Positions 33,952 to 41,882 of a DNA stretch of 64,000 nt are shown in pieces. The position numbers and the translations under genes are program-made. The notes under the pieces were generated by a model that saw nothing but the letters and a program-made list of their open reading frames with translations, did not search any database and had not been told where the DNA came from. The number at the start of each line of letters is the position of its first letter. Positions within the stretch are counted from its first letter, which is position 1. Origin of the DNA: JAIQFL01 sp035295745 (lineage in GTDB: Bacteria > Acidobacteriota > Terriglobia > Bryobacterales > Bryobacteraceae); contig DATGIL010000015.1 of assembly GCA_035295745.1 (NCBI GenBank), forward strand, positions 186,001-250,000, read 5' to 3'.

Positions 33952-35388
33952 TTACCCGACCGCGGTTCCGCCCACCGTCAGCCGATCGATCTTAATCGTC
34001 GGAATGCCCACACCCACCGGAACACTCTGCCCTTCCTTACCGCAGACGCCGATCCCTTCGTCGAGGCGCAAATCGTTGCCCACCATGCTGACGTATTTCA
34101 GCGCCTCAGGGCCGTTGCCCATGAGGGTTGCATTGCGGATCGGGCGCGTGAGTTTGCCGTCTTCGATGAGGTAGCTCTCCGAAGCGGAGAAGACGAAGTT
34201 GCCGCAGGTGATGTCGACCTGGCCTCCGCCGAAATTCGCGCAATACAGGCCTCTCGACACGGACTTGATGATATCGGTGGGATCGCTCTCACCGGCCAGC
34301 ATGAAGGTGTTGGTCATGCGGGGCATGGGAAAATGTGCGTAGCTTTCGCGGCGGCCGCTGCCCGTGGATTCCGAGCCCAACAGGGTGCTGGAGAGCTTGT
34401 CCTGGAGGTAGCCGCGCAAGATGCCGTTTTCGATGAGCACGTTGCGCTGGGTAGGATGGCCTTCGTCGTCGACATTGAGCGAACCGCGGCGGCTGTTGAT
34501 GGTACCGTCATCGATCACGGTGCACAATTCGCTGGCGACTCGCTGGCCCATGCGTCCGCTATAGGCGGAGACGCCTTTCCGATTGAAATCGGCCTCGAGG
34601 CCGTGTCCTACCGCTTCGTGGAGCAGGATTCCGGGCCAGCCCGGGCCCAGCACGACGGTCATCTCGCCGGCGGGTGCAGGCACGGAGTCGAGCATGGCGA
34701 TGGCCTGGCGGGAGGCCTCGATGGCGAAATGCTCGGGGGTCTTTTCGTTGAGGAAGAAACTCAGTTCCACGCGTCCGCCGCCGCCGGCATGGCCGCGCTG
34801 GGGCATGCCGCCGTTTTCACGTGCCAGGGCGGATACGCTCAGGCGGGCTAAAGGCTGGCGGTCGAGGGTGAGGACGCCCTCACTGGTGGCGACCATGACC
34901 TGCCGAAGGTTGTCGGCGTACATAGCCTGCACCTGGAAAATCCGCGGGTCGAAGGCCCGGGCCGAGCGGTCTGCGCGCTTGACCAAGTCGACGCGCTGGG
35001 CGAATTCGGTTTCGGTGGGAGCGACGAGGACGGGATAGAGGTTGTGGCGAGCGCCCTCGCTGAGATCGAATTTGTCCACTTTGCTCGGACCGGCTGCGAT
35101 GTGGGCTGCCACCTGGGCGGCCTTACGGATCTTTTCCGGGGAGAGGTCGTCGCTGTAGGCGTAGCCCGTGCGTTCACCTGCAATCACCCGGACGCCGACG
35201 CCCATGGAGACGCCTTGCGTCGCGCTCTTCACGATCGATTCGTCGATGCTGATGGAACTGGAAACCAGGTATTCGAAGTAGAGGTCGGCGTAGTCCCCTC
35301 CATGGGAAAGGGCTTCCGCGAGGTAGTTTTCCAGGTCCTGGCGGGTGATGTTGAAGCGGGTGGCAAAAATGGACTCGGAGTGCTGCAT
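33952..35388 (-). CDS. tldD: TldD-type metalloprotease subunit
   Basis: The 478-residue TldD protein normally pairs with TldE/PmbA to degrade unfolded peptides and mature modified peptides such as microcins. The zinc motif HEAVGHGLE (His257, Glu258, His262) is intact. ADLYFEYLVSSSISIDES, the VIDDGTINSRRGSLNVDDEG loop and the CGKEGQSVPVGVGIPTIKI ending are typical. No tldE partner lies next to it. Nearby sequence shows no obvious RiPP precursor, so a housekeeping role is the default assumption. Confidence 0.96.
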   Translation of the reverse strand: MQHSESIFATRFNITRQDLENYLAEALSHGGDYADLYFEYLVSSSISIDESIVKSATQGVSMGVGVRVIAGERTGYAYSDDLSPEKIRKAAQVAAHIAAGPSKVDKFDLSEGARHNLYPVLVAPTETEFAQRVDLVKRADRSARAFDPRIFQVQAMYADNLRQVMVATSEGVLTLDRQPLARLSVSALARENGGMPQRGHAGGGGRVELSFFLNEKTPEHFAIEASRQAIAMLDSVPAPAGEMTVVLGPGWPGILLHEAVGHGLEADFNRKGVSAYSGRMGQRVASELCTVIDDGTINSRRGSLNVDDEGHPTQRNVLIENGILRGYLQDKLSSTLLGSESTGSGRRESYAHFPMPRMTNTFMLAGESDPTDIIKSVSRGLYCANFGGGQVDITCGNFVFSASESYLIEDGKLTRPIRNATLMGNGPEALKYVSMVGNDLRLDEGIGVCGKEGQSVPVGVGIPTIKIDRLTVGGTAVG

Positions 35389-35699
35389 AATTTCAGGCTA
35401 CCATGGGCGAATTTTCCCGGTGTCCGCTTCATGTGGGACGGTTTACCTGGTGAACAGCCTTTACAAGTCCTTGCAATTGGCCTGAGTTTACATCTGGGAT
35501 AATGGCGACAGTAATGCTTTCTTCATCGGATCGGGACCCGGGGGCTGCCATGGCCCGGACGGGCCACTTCTGCCCAGCGGGCGGGTATCTGCTTTTGCGT
35601 TTCCAATCAAAGCTTTGTAACCTGTCTACTGGCCGGTACGCCTATCTGAACGGAGCCATCAGGGCTTTCGGATGCCGGCACTTTTAGCCATGGTGCCGC
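35389..35699. other. Divergent promoter region between tldD and an ECF sigma gene
   Basis: About 310 bases without a convincing gene. A short open frame from 35502 has no family resemblance and no ribosome site. GATAATG near 35499 is a possible -10, but no well-spaced -35 was found. Confidence 0.35.
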
Positions 35700-36290
35700 A
35701 TGCTGGTTGATTTCGAGCTGATCAAACGCGCCCAGAAAGGCGATGGAGCGGCATTCAACGAAGTCGTACTGGCATATCGAAAGCGCATTCTGGGGACGAT
35801 CTCGCGGTTGATCGCCCATCCAGAAGATGTCGAGGACGTCGCACAGGAAGTCTTCTTGCGACTGTACTTTTCGCTCGACCAACTGCGGGCGCCCGAGGTT
35901 TTCGAACCTTGGCTGTATCGTCTGACGCAGAACGCTGCCTACGACTATCTTCGGAAGCAGCGGCGGCGGCAGGAGTTCCGGATGTCCGACCTGTCGGAGC
36001 AACAGGTGGTCATGGCCGATGCCATGGCGGGGGGCAAAGCGGAGCAAAGCGATCAGCATCAGAAGAAGATTCGCGAATCGGTGGACGCGCTCCTCGGAGC
36101 GGTGTCCGAGGCTGATCGCATCTTATTGATGCTGAAAGAAGTAGAAGGGCTTTCGTTGAAGGAACTTGAAAAGATTTATAAGGTCAACGAAAATGCTCTT
36201 AAGGTTCGGCTATTCAGAGCCCGGCAGCGGGTATTGAAGGCTTTTGGAGCAGGAGAAAAGGGAGGTCCCCGGTCAAAACCGGGAGAGTAG
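35700..36290 (+). CDS. ECF sigma factor of a metal/envelope-stress type operon
   Basis: The 196-residue protein has region 2 (FELIKRAQKGDGAAFNEVVL, PEDVEDVAQEVFLRLYFSLD, APEVFEPWLYRLTQNAAYDYLRKQ) and region 4 (LLMLKEVEGLSLKELEKIYK, VNENALKVRLFRARQRVLKA). An acidic linker of about 35 residues separates them. A small membrane protein starts five bases after the stop, followed by a CnrX/Spy-like periplasmic protein. That order is expected for a sigma factor held by a membrane anti-sigma factor that is controlled from the periplasm. The signal, metal or envelope damage, is inferred. Confidence 0.93.
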   Translation: MLVDFELIKRAQKGDGAAFNEVVLAYRKRILGTISRLIAHPEDVEDVAQEVFLRLYFSLDQLRAPEVFEPWLYRLTQNAAYDYLRKQRRRQEFRMSDLSEQQVVMADAMAGGKAEQSDQHQKKIRESVDALLGAVSEADRILLMLKEVEGLSLKELEKIYKVNENALKVRLFRARQRVLKAFGAGEKGGPRSKPGE

Positions 36291-36294
36291 GCTT

Positions 36295-36639
36295 ATGATG
36301 GATTCGATGCGCGGCAACAATGAGGAAAGACTGGATGCCCTGTTCCGGGCGTACCACGCTGCGTGCCCCGTCCCGGAGGCCAGCGCGAATTTCATGCCGG
36401 AACTATGGCGCAAAATTGAGTCGCGTCAAAAGGTAACGTTTTCGTTCCGTCGCATGGTTAGCGGATTTGTGACGGCGGCCCTGGCGCTTACAATCGCTCT
36501 TGGTGTGTACATGTCCGTGCCCACCACGAACCCCAATACTCCGCAAAGCTACATTGAAGCTTTGGCGGAAGCCAATCCGCTGGAAACGCCGGACATCGGC
36601 GACACAGTGCATCTTGAGCGGGTAGATCCCGGCCGTTGA
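36295..36639 (+). CDS. Probable membrane anti-sigma factor
   Basis: The 114-residue protein starts at ATG 36295 with GGGAGAG upstream. The N-terminal 55 residues are polar and predicted cytoplasmic (ERLDALFRAYHAACPVPEAS, ANFMPELWRKIESRQ), a pattern common in the sigma-binding part of acidobacterial anti-sigma factors. One transmembrane helix is at about 62-82 (MVSGFVTAALALTIALGVYM), followed by a short periplasmic tail. No zinc-binding HxxxCxxC motif is present. Placement between an ECF sigma and a periplasmic sensor supports the role; sequence alone does not prove it. Confidence 0.72.
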   Translation: MMDSMRGNNEERLDALFRAYHAACPVPEASANFMPELWRKIESRQKVTFSFRRMVSGFVTAALALTIALGVYMSVPTTNPNTPQSYIEALAEANPLETPDIGDTVHLERVDPGR

Positions 36640-36652
36640 GCGGACACAACCC

Positions 36653-37096
36653 ATGCCAAGTTCTAAGTGGTCTGCATTCCTCTCCCTGTTCGTCGTCTTT
36701 TTCAGCGGAGCGGTTCTGGGCGCGTTTGCGTACCGGCTGTACACGGTGAACGCAGTCGCCGCAGTTCCGATTGCACCGCAAAAAAAGGGTGATACCCCTG
36801 AGGAATTTCTGCGAAAACGTCTCGCGGAGATGAAGGATCGGGTCAAGGCAGACGACCAGCAATTGGCACAGATCAAACAGGTTTACAACGATACCCGCGA
36901 GCAGTTCGAGCAGCTCCGGGCAAAGATGAATAAGGAAGGGCAGCAGGCGCGAGTACAGATTGACGACAATCAGGTCGCCAAGATCAAAGCAATTCTGCGG
37001 CCTGACCAGATTCCGGTCTACGAGCAGATCCGCGCCGAGCATGAGGCGGCTCGCAAGCGCCACCAGCAGGAACGCGAGCAGGCCAACCACAAGTAA
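36653..37096 (+). CDS. Periplasmic CnrX/Spy-like sensor with membrane anchor
   Basis: The 147-residue protein has one N-terminal membrane helix (residues 7-29, AFLSLFVVFFSGAVLGAFAY). It is otherwise almost entirely charged alpha-helix: EEFLRKRLAEMKDRVKADDQ, QLAQIKQVYNDTREQFEQL, AILRPDQIPVYEQIRAEHEA. This matches the Spy/CpxP/CnrX four-helix family that binds metals or unfolded proteins. The sequence has no clear LTxxQ pair, but LRPDQIPVYEQI is the equivalent element. A strong bidirectional terminator follows 24 bases after the stop, closing the three-gene operon. Confidence 0.82.
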   Translation: MPSSKWSAFLSLFVVFFSGAVLGAFAYRLYTVNAVAAVPIAPQKKGDTPEEFLRKRLAEMKDRVKADDQQLAQIKQVYNDTREQFEQLRAKMNKEGQQARVQIDDNQVAKIKAILRPDQIPVYEQIRAEHEAARKRHQQEREQANHK

Positions 37097-37120
37097 CGCG
37101 CAACGAAACCTTCAGACAGA

Positions 37121-37152
37121 AAAAGGGCCGGATTTTCGAATCCGGCCCTTTT
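37121..37152. terminator. Bidirectional intrinsic terminator
   Basis: AAAAGGGCCGGATT (37121-37134), loop TTCG, AATCCGGCCCTTTT (37139-37152): a perfect 14-bp stem with a stable tetraloop, T-rich on both strands (TTTTGATCTTTT on plus). It lies between the convergent sigma operon and rpmE and serves both. Confidence 0.95.
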
Positions 37153-37188
37153 GATCTTTTGGGGCAGCTTGGATGGAGATGCCAGCGG

Positions 37189-37428
37189 TTAAGCGACCGG
37201 CTGATTTCTCTTATCCTTTTCGCCGCGGGTTGCCTTGTATTTCTTTTCGAATCGATCGATACGCCCGGCAGTGTCTACCAGTTTCTGGCGGCCCGTAAAG
37301 AACGGGTGGCAGCTCGAGCAAATTTCCACGCGGATGTCGCCCTTGTGGGTGGAGCGCGTTTTCCAGTTGTGGCCGCAGGCGCAGATGACGCGAACTTCGT
37401 TGTAAGCGGGGTGAATTCCGGCCTTCAT
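37189..37428 (-). CDS. rpmE: 50S ribosomal protein L31 (zinc-binding form)
   Basis: The 79-residue protein starts MKAGIHPAYNEVRVICACG and includes CSSCHPFFTGRQKLVDTAGR. All four zinc-binding cysteines are present (16, 18, 37 and 40), matching the 'C+' form. ATG 37428 is chosen over an upstream in-frame ATG because family members begin at this Met. The usual neighbour rho is not here. A compact promoter (37459-37487) overlaps a GC-rich hairpin just upstream, and a peculiar 13-codon gene lies beyond it. Confidence 0.97.
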   Translation of the reverse strand: MKAGIHPAYNEVRVICACGHNWKTRSTHKGDIRVEICSSCHPFFTGRQKLVDTAGRIDRFEKKYKATRGEKDKRNQPVA

Positions 37429-37458
37429 TGTATTACGGGGATTCCTTTCGAGACTTTC

Positions 37459-37487
37459 AGTATAGCAAACGCACAAACCCCCGTGAA
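37459..37487 (-). promoter_or_regulatory. Predicted rpmE promoter
   Basis: On the minus strand TTCACG (-35, 37482-37487) and TATACT (-10, 37459-37464) are separated by exactly 17 bases. The -35 lies within the 3' arm of the hairpin at 37478-37507. Confidence 0.65.
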
Positions 37488-37507
37488 CTCCCAGGAGCTC
37501 ACGGGGG
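37478..37507 (-). terminator. GC-rich hairpin, probable terminator of the 13-codon transcript
   Basis: CCCCCGTGAACTC (37478-37490) pairs with GAGCTCACGGGGG (37495-37507) with one mismatch and a 4-base loop. On the minus strand TTTGTGCGTTTG follows, giving a reasonable intrinsic terminator. It also contains the -35 region of rpmE, so termination and rpmE initiation share DNA. Confidence 0.6.
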
Positions 37508-37555
37508 CAGGTAGCCTACGAATTATACCTGAGGCTGATAGCTGACGCTTGAGGC

Positions 37556-37600
37556 AGCCGGTCCACAGGAACTTGATCCCGATACTGGACGGGATCGGCT
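37556..37600 (-). other. Alternative stem-loops downstream of the 13-codon gene
   Basis: On the minus strand GATCCCG and CGGGATC (37590-37596 with 37575-37581) form a perfect stem, flanked by AGCC/GGCT. The loop TCCA can instead pair with TGGA at 37562-37565, extended by flanking G-C pairs. The two pairings form either a pseudoknot or mutually exclusive hairpins, as in attenuators. Confidence 0.45.
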
Positions 37601-37617
37601 ACGTTAGAGGCTCGACT

Positions 37618-37659
37618 TCAACAGTCGGCCACCTCTCGCGGTCGTATGTTACTTTCCAT
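37618..37659 (-). CDS. Thirteen-codon ORF (MESNIRPREVADC) with extended Shine-Dalgarno
   Basis: ATG at 37659-37657 and TGA at 37620-37618 encode MESNIRPREVADC. Nine bases upstream of the ATG lies AAAGGAGGTGGTCC (37679-37666), complementary to essentially the whole 16S rRNA 3' tail when one G-U pair is allowed. A perfect TTGACA box lies 17 bases from GAGGAT just before it. A structured region and a hairpin follow. The peptide is too short for family assignment; a leader peptide or regulatory micro-ORF is more likely than an independent protein. It is not recognised as a known Rfam-type element from memory. Confidence 0.5.
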   Translation of the reverse strand: MESNIRPREVADC

Positions 37660-37694
37660 TATGCTGGACCACCTCCTTTTCCAGTGATGTCTTG

Positions 37695-37734
37695 ATCCTC
37701 TCACGGGTCCCGAAAGTTGTCAATATCGGACCCG
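37695..37734 (-). promoter_or_regulatory. Promoter and palindromic operator of the 13-codon gene
   Basis: On the minus strand TTGACA (37718-37723) is a consensus -35, and GAGGAT (37695-37700) is a weak -10 at 17-bp spacing. The -35 is bracketed by the inverted repeat CGGGTCC (37704-37710) and GGACCCG (37728-37734) with a 17-base centre, a likely repressor or activator site. Confidence 0.6.
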
Positions 37735-37767
37735 CGAAAAGCGGTGAACGCTCATGCATTGTTTGGG

Positions 37768-38805
37768 TTACAGGTGGCGTGAGGCGTAGCGGCACATCGC
37801 CAGGCCATCCATTAGGTTAAAGGGAAACTGGCCAGTGGTGTAGTGTCCGCAGGGTAGCGTGAAGATCTCGTGAGGGAGCTGGAGCTCGCGGAAGCTTCGT
37901 AAGACTTCGCGCGAATAGACCGGCAGGAATGTGCTATCGTGCTTCGCCCAGATCAGCAGGCTTTTCAATTCGCGGCCCTGCAGCCGGTGGAGATATGCCG
38001 ACGGGCTGATGACGCTCCAGTAGCGCCGCAATTCCTCCAGATTGATGTGATCGGCGAAGCCTTGCCGCACGTTGCCGGTGGAGAGGCCATTCCACACCAC
38101 GTCGGAAAAGTTCATCGAGACATGGTTGAAGATGCCGAGTTTGACACGTAAGTCGTGCGCGGTGGCGATGAAGGCAACGCACGACCCCAGGCTGGTTCCC
38201 AGGATCCCGATGCGCTGATATCCTTGCTGCTGCAGCCAATCCAGGCAGGCACGGACATCCACAATCGACTGCCGGTTGGCGTGGATGGTGCGGCCCACAT
38301 TGCTCGAGACGTGGTAGTCGGCGCGCTGCAGTTCGGCAGGCTTGCGTTCGGCGTGGTACGCCATGGTCATGCGCAAGGCGCTGATTCCAAATCGATTGAG
38401 GAGCTTGGCGAGGCCCACATGGCCGTCCGGCCCGGAATTCCATTGCGGCAGGACTACCAGCGCCCGGCCCTGATCTTTGGGCGCTGGGAACCAGAGGGCG
38501 GGAACGGTGTTGTTTTCCGGATAGCGCGTTTGCACCGGGCTGGTGAAGGTCAATGTTCCGTCATGAAGCTTGAAATCGGTGGGGGTCTGGTAGGTGTAGA
38601 AGCGATCGGAATCCTGCAGCGCCTCTTCTACAAAGCGGGCGACACAGTCCTTCGCATTTCCGTTGGCTTGCGGCGGACAGTAGGGAAAGCCGACGGCGTG
38701 CAGCCACTCGGTACCCCAGTCAAACGGCCGAACCACTCGGTTTGTGTCGCGAGTCGCGAGCTTACGCTCCCAACGATCGATCCAACGAGCGTAGAGTCCC
38801 GTCAT
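37768..38805 (-). CDS. Alpha/beta hydrolase (ABHD18-like)
   Basis: The 345-residue protein has the nucleophile elbow GTSLGS with Ser205, a likely acid in LIWAKHDSTFLP, and a late His in LPCGHYTTGQFPF. The oxyanion region reads ALVVLPQWNSGPDGH. The N-terminus is cytoplasmic in composition. The overall pattern fits the alpha/beta hydrolase group related to ABHD18. An intrinsic terminator sits 26 bases upstream of its start, so any transcript beginning further away would be attenuated. The substrate is unknown. Confidence 0.82.
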   Translation of the reverse strand: MTGLYARWIDRWERKLATRDTNRVVRPFDWGTEWLHAVGFPYCPPQANGNAKDCVARFVEEALQDSDRFYTYQTPTDFKLHDGTLTFTSPVQTRYPENNTVPALWFPAPKDQGRALVVLPQWNSGPDGHVGLAKLLNRFGISALRMTMAYHAERKPAELQRADYHVSSNVGRTIHANRQSIVDVRACLDWLQQQGYQRIGILGTSLGSCVAFIATAHDLRVKLGIFNHVSMNFSDVVWNGLSTGNVRQGFADHINLEELRRYWSVISPSAYLHRLQGRELKSLLIWAKHDSTFLPVYSREVLRSFRELQLPHEIFTLPCGHYTTGQFPFNLMDGLAMCRYASRHL

Positions 38806-38830
38806 TTTTCAGGAGAATTTTCAGTGTAGC

Positions 38831-38875
38831 AAAAAGAAAAAGCCCCGCACCGGCAGATGGAACCAGTACGGGGCT
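38831..38875 (-). terminator. Intrinsic terminator upstream of the hydrolase gene
   Basis: On the minus strand AGCCCCG (38875-38869) and CGGGGCT (38847-38841) form a 7-bp stem whose loop can pair further, followed directly by TTTTCTTTTT. It either ends a short transcript from the 38880-39050 region or attenuates the leader of the hydrolase gene starting at 38805. Confidence 0.8.
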
Positions 38876-38930
38876 GCGAATCGCCCAGAGGAGGCAACGC
38901 ACCAGAAGCCCAAAACCTCTTAAGAACCCA

Positions 38931-39015
38931 GCATTGACAATGCAAGTCCATCACCAGAGTTAAGTTGTTGAATTTGCAGGCGGATTGCTGTGTTTCCTAC
39001 CGAATTCCGTAGGAA
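38931..39015. promoter_or_regulatory. Two palindromes in the divergent region
   Basis: GCATTGaCAATGC at 38931-38943 is an exact 13-base palindrome. TTCCTAC (38994-39000) and GTAGGAA (39009-39015) flank CGAATTCC, nearly symmetric over 22 bases. They lie between the hydrolase and MFS genes and are candidate protein-binding sites. Confidence 0.45.
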
Positions 39016-39108
39016 CGGCTTCTGTTTTTCACAATCTGGCAGTCGCTACTCGTTAATGAAAGCACCAGGCCGGATCCGCGTAAACCTGCCACGGTACAAT
39101 CGAAGCCA

Positions 39109-40308
39109 GTGAGCGACGCGCCCAGAGCAGACAGAGAAGCTGCCGGTACGCCATCCGAGACCGGACGCGCACTCGCCGGTTTTCTGCTCTCCGGCTTTCT
39201 GCAGGCCCTGCTCGGGTCCGTGCTGATCGCCTGGGGATATCATCGCGACCCACCCGACTTCACTGCGGTTGGAAACTACTTCCTCAGCCTGGCGGTCGGA
39301 ATTGTGGCAGCTTCGGCACTGGCGAAGTCGCTGATGAGGTCGCGGGGCCTCTCGTTTCTGCTGGTGTTCGCCTGTGCGCTCGCCTGCCTGGCGCTGTCGT
39401 ATCTGGCGCTGGTCGGACCTCCCCTTTCCGCCTGGTGGCGCGTGGCTGGATTTCTGGTGCTGGGGGTCAGCGCCGGGCTGCTCAACCGGGCCCTGTTTCA
39501 CGCGATTTCCCGCGGCTACACGGCAGATCCGGCCGGAACGGCGAATCAAGGAGGCATCTGGTATGGCGCCGGATGCCTTCTGGCGACATTGATGGTGTCC
39601 GCCGCGATCTATGCTTTTAGCACTCCTGCCATTCTCATTTTCATGGCGCTGGTGCCGGGCGTCTTCGCTGCCATCTACGCCCGCAGCCGATATACGGTAT
39701 TGCCCGAAGCCACCCAACCCACACTCCGTCAGGCGGTGGAGGATTTCCGCAGTCCTGGCGCGATCCTGTTCGCCCTGCTCCTCTTTTTTCAGTTCGGCAA
39801 CGAATGGTCGATCGGAGGGTGGCTGCCCATCCTGCTCTTCCGGCTGGTTGGCCTCAGTCCGGAAGCGGCGCTGCGGACGCTCGCGCTCTACTGGCTCTGC
39901 CTCACCGGCGGCCGTCTGGTCGCGGTGATGATTCTGCCGCGCGTGCGCCATGCCAAGATTCTGATGGGTAGCGTGCTGGCCGCTCTGTTTGGATGTCTGA
40001 TCCTCTTCTCCACCGATAACAGTTTCGGCGCCGCTACCGGCGCAGTTTTCCTCGGGGCGGGATATGCGAGCATCTATCCATTGGTGGCAGAGGCCATCGG
40101 GCGGCGTTTCCCTTACTACCATCCGGGATTCTTCAGCGGCATTTTCTCGCTGGCACTGGTTGGAGGGCTGATTGCTCCGGCTACTCTGGGCTACGTGGCG
40201 GCAGGTCTGGGAGTCAAGGTGGTGTTCGCAATTCCATTGATCGGAACGTGCACGGTGGCGCTGCTGATTCTGCTGATCTGGCTGGAGTCGAAGGTGACTG
40301 GACGATGA
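39109..40308 (+). CDS. MFS transporter
   Basis: The 399-residue integral membrane protein is predicted to have about twelve helices. The start is GTG 39109. Notable segments are FLLSGFLQALLGSVLIAWGY (helix 1), PAGTANQGGIWYGAGCLLAT, FFQFGNEWSIGGWLPILLF (helix 7, sugar-permease-like), and GAVFLGAGYASIYPLVAEAI followed by a GRRFPYYHPGFFSG loop, reminiscent of fucose/glucose permease (FucP/YfkF-like) transporters. It overlaps the next gene (ATGA), so a carboxypeptidase involved in wall metabolism is co-translated. Transport of a wall-derived compound is conceivable but inferred. Confidence 0.85.
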   Translation: MSDAPRADREAAGTPSETGRALAGFLLSGFLQALLGSVLIAWGYHRDPPDFTAVGNYFLSLAVGIVAASALAKSLMRSRGLSFLLVFACALACLALSYLALVGPPLSAWWRVAGFLVLGVSAGLLNRALFHAISRGYTADPAGTANQGGIWYGAGCLLATLMVSAAIYAFSTPAILIFMALVPGVFAAIYARSRYTVLPEATQPTLRQAVEDFRSPGAILFALLLFFQFGNEWSIGGWLPILLFRLVGLSPEAALRTLALYWLCLTGGRLVAVMILPRVRHAKILMGSVLAALFGCLILFSTDNSFGAATGAVFLGAGYASIYPLVAEAIGRRFPYYHPGFFSGIFSLALVGGLIAPATLGYVAAGLGVKVVFAIPLIGTCTVALLILLIWLESKVTGR

Positions 40309-41819
40309 GAAACGACAGCGGCTGGAGAGCGTATGGCACGGGTTTGGCACTCGGTCTGATTTTGGTGGTTGCGGCATCCGCGGAGTCATTGCCGCAGGGT
40401 ATCGATCGGCTTCTGGCGACGACTCCCGTCGCGCGCACGGCGTATTGGGGGATTCAGATTGTCGACCTCAGAAACGGGAAGACCCTCTTCGAGCTGAATC
40501 CGGACCATTTCTTCATCCCGGCGTCCAACATCAAGCTCTTCACTACGGCGATGGCGCTTTCGCGTCTCGGGCCCGACTTCACCTTTCAGACGCGGGTGCT
40601 GGCCGATGCGGCACCGGACGCACTGGGCCGGATTCACGGGCCGCTGCGCCTGGTGGGTGGCGGAGATCCAAATCTGTCGGCCCGTGAAATTCCTTATCAC
40701 CCGGGGCCGATCACTGGCAATCCTCTGGTAGCGATTGAAGATCTGGCGGATCAAGTCGCCTCGCAAGGGGTGAAGCGGGTGGATGGCGGCATCGTGGGGG
40801 ACGACACCTGGTATCTCTGGCAGCCCTATGCGACGGGCTGGGCGATCGAGGACCCACAATCGGACGACGGGCCGCCCGTCTCCGCACTGACGGTCCACGA
40901 CAACGCGGTGTCGGTGAATGTGCGGCCCGGTGCGCGCCAGGGAGATCTTGCCGCTCTCACGCTGAATCCGCCGCTGGAGTATTACCTGCTCGACAATCGC
41001 GTGCGGACAGGATCGCCGGAATCTGAGCCGCGCCTTCACTTTGAGCGCATTCCGGGGAGCCTGGAAGGTCAGCTCTGGGGCACGATTCCGTCTCGGGATG
41101 AGGAAAGGAACCTGCTGCTGAGCATCGAAGATCCGGCCCTGTACGCGGCGAAGGCGCTGGCGCGGGCGCTGGAAGACCGTGGAGTCGTGGTGGAAGGCGG
41201 AGTTTCCGCCCGGCACCAGTATCCCAACGAGGTGCGCGACCTGACTCACGCAGCCGAGGGCACCAGTGTCACCGGCACCGAACTTGCGCGCCGCACCTCA
41301 GCTCCCCTGCTGGAAGACTTGCGGGTCACCAACAAAGTCAGCCAGAATCTGCACGCGGAGATGGCGCTGCGGGCGGTCGGCAGGGCCCGGCGGAACATCG
41401 GCAGCTTTGAGGCAGGGCTCGCGGAACTGGAGACGTTCCTGGCGGAGGCTGGAATCGAATCCGACGCCTACAGTATCCACGACGGCTCCGGCTTGGCGCG
41501 TCTCGATCTGCTGACACCCGCGACTGTGGTCAAGCTGCTGCGGCACATGTATGCATCGCCGGTGCGTGAGTCGTGGATCTCGCTGCTTCCAGTGGGAGGC
41601 AAGGACGGCACGCTCGCAGCGCGCTTCGGAGATGGGCCGGCGTCGGGCAGGATCTACGCCAAGACGGGATCCCTCAGTCATGTAAGTGCGCTTTCCGGTT
41701 ACGCGCAGCGGTTGAACGGCGATTGGGTGGCGTTTTCGATTCTGGTGAATAATTACAACTCGCGCGCGGCGGAAGTGAGAGAAGTGATGGATCGGATTTG
41801 CGGTCTTATTCTGGAGTAG
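40305..41819 (+). CDS. dacB: D-alanyl-D-alanine carboxypeptidase/endopeptidase, PBP4 (DacB) family
   Basis: The 504-residue protein starts at ATG 40305, overlapping the transporter stop. A signal peptide (ALGLILVVAASA) leads to a class C penicillin-binding protein. Active-site motifs are SNIK (Ser74-Lys77), SQN in VTNKVSQNLHAEMALR, and KTG in IYAKTGSLSHVSALSGY; DGSGLARLDLLTP is also typical. The large insertion domain of the family (about 95-260, beginning LRLVGGGDPNL) is present. It trims peptidoglycan peptides in the periplasm. SQN in place of the more usual SDN is a mild variation. Confidence 0.95.
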   Translation: MRNDSGWRAYGTGLALGLILVVAASAESLPQGIDRLLATTPVARTAYWGIQIVDLRNGKTLFELNPDHFFIPASNIKLFTTAMALSRLGPDFTFQTRVLADAAPDALGRIHGPLRLVGGGDPNLSAREIPYHPGPITGNPLVAIEDLADQVASQGVKRVDGGIVGDDTWYLWQPYATGWAIEDPQSDDGPPVSALTVHDNAVSVNVRPGARQGDLAALTLNPPLEYYLLDNRVRTGSPESEPRLHFERIPGSLEGQLWGTIPSRDEERNLLLSIEDPALYAAKALARALEDRGVVVEGGVSARHQYPNEVRDLTHAAEGTSVTGTELARRTSAPLLEDLRVTNKVSQNLHAEMALRAVGRARRNIGSFEAGLAELETFLAEAGIESDAYSIHDGSGLARLDLLTPATVVKLLRHMYASPVRESWISLLPVGGKDGTLAARFGDGPASGRIYAKTGSLSHVSALSGYAQRLNGDWVAFSILVNNYNSRAAEVREVMDRICGLILE

Positions 41820-41828
41820 GAGTAGGAG

Positions 41829-41849
41829 TCAGTAAAGCTTGCTTACTGA
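41829..41849. terminator. Possible terminator between convergent genes
   Basis: TCAGTAA (41829-41835) and TTACTGA (41843-41849) form a perfect 7-bp stem with a 7-base loop just after dacB. No long U-tract follows, so efficiency is uncertain. Confidence 0.4.
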
Positions 41850-41882
41850 GGGGTCGTTTGCCCGCTTTTGCACAACGGCCTG

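Noticed and set aside
33952..35388. TldD as part of a peptide-maturation (RiPP) cluster
   Set aside because: No tldE, precursor peptide or modifying enzyme is adjacent; the methyltransferase downstream is not tied to it by spacing.
35502..35687. Short open frame upstream of the ECF sigma gene
   Set aside because: No ribosome site, no family resemblance, and composition like the surrounding non-coding DNA.
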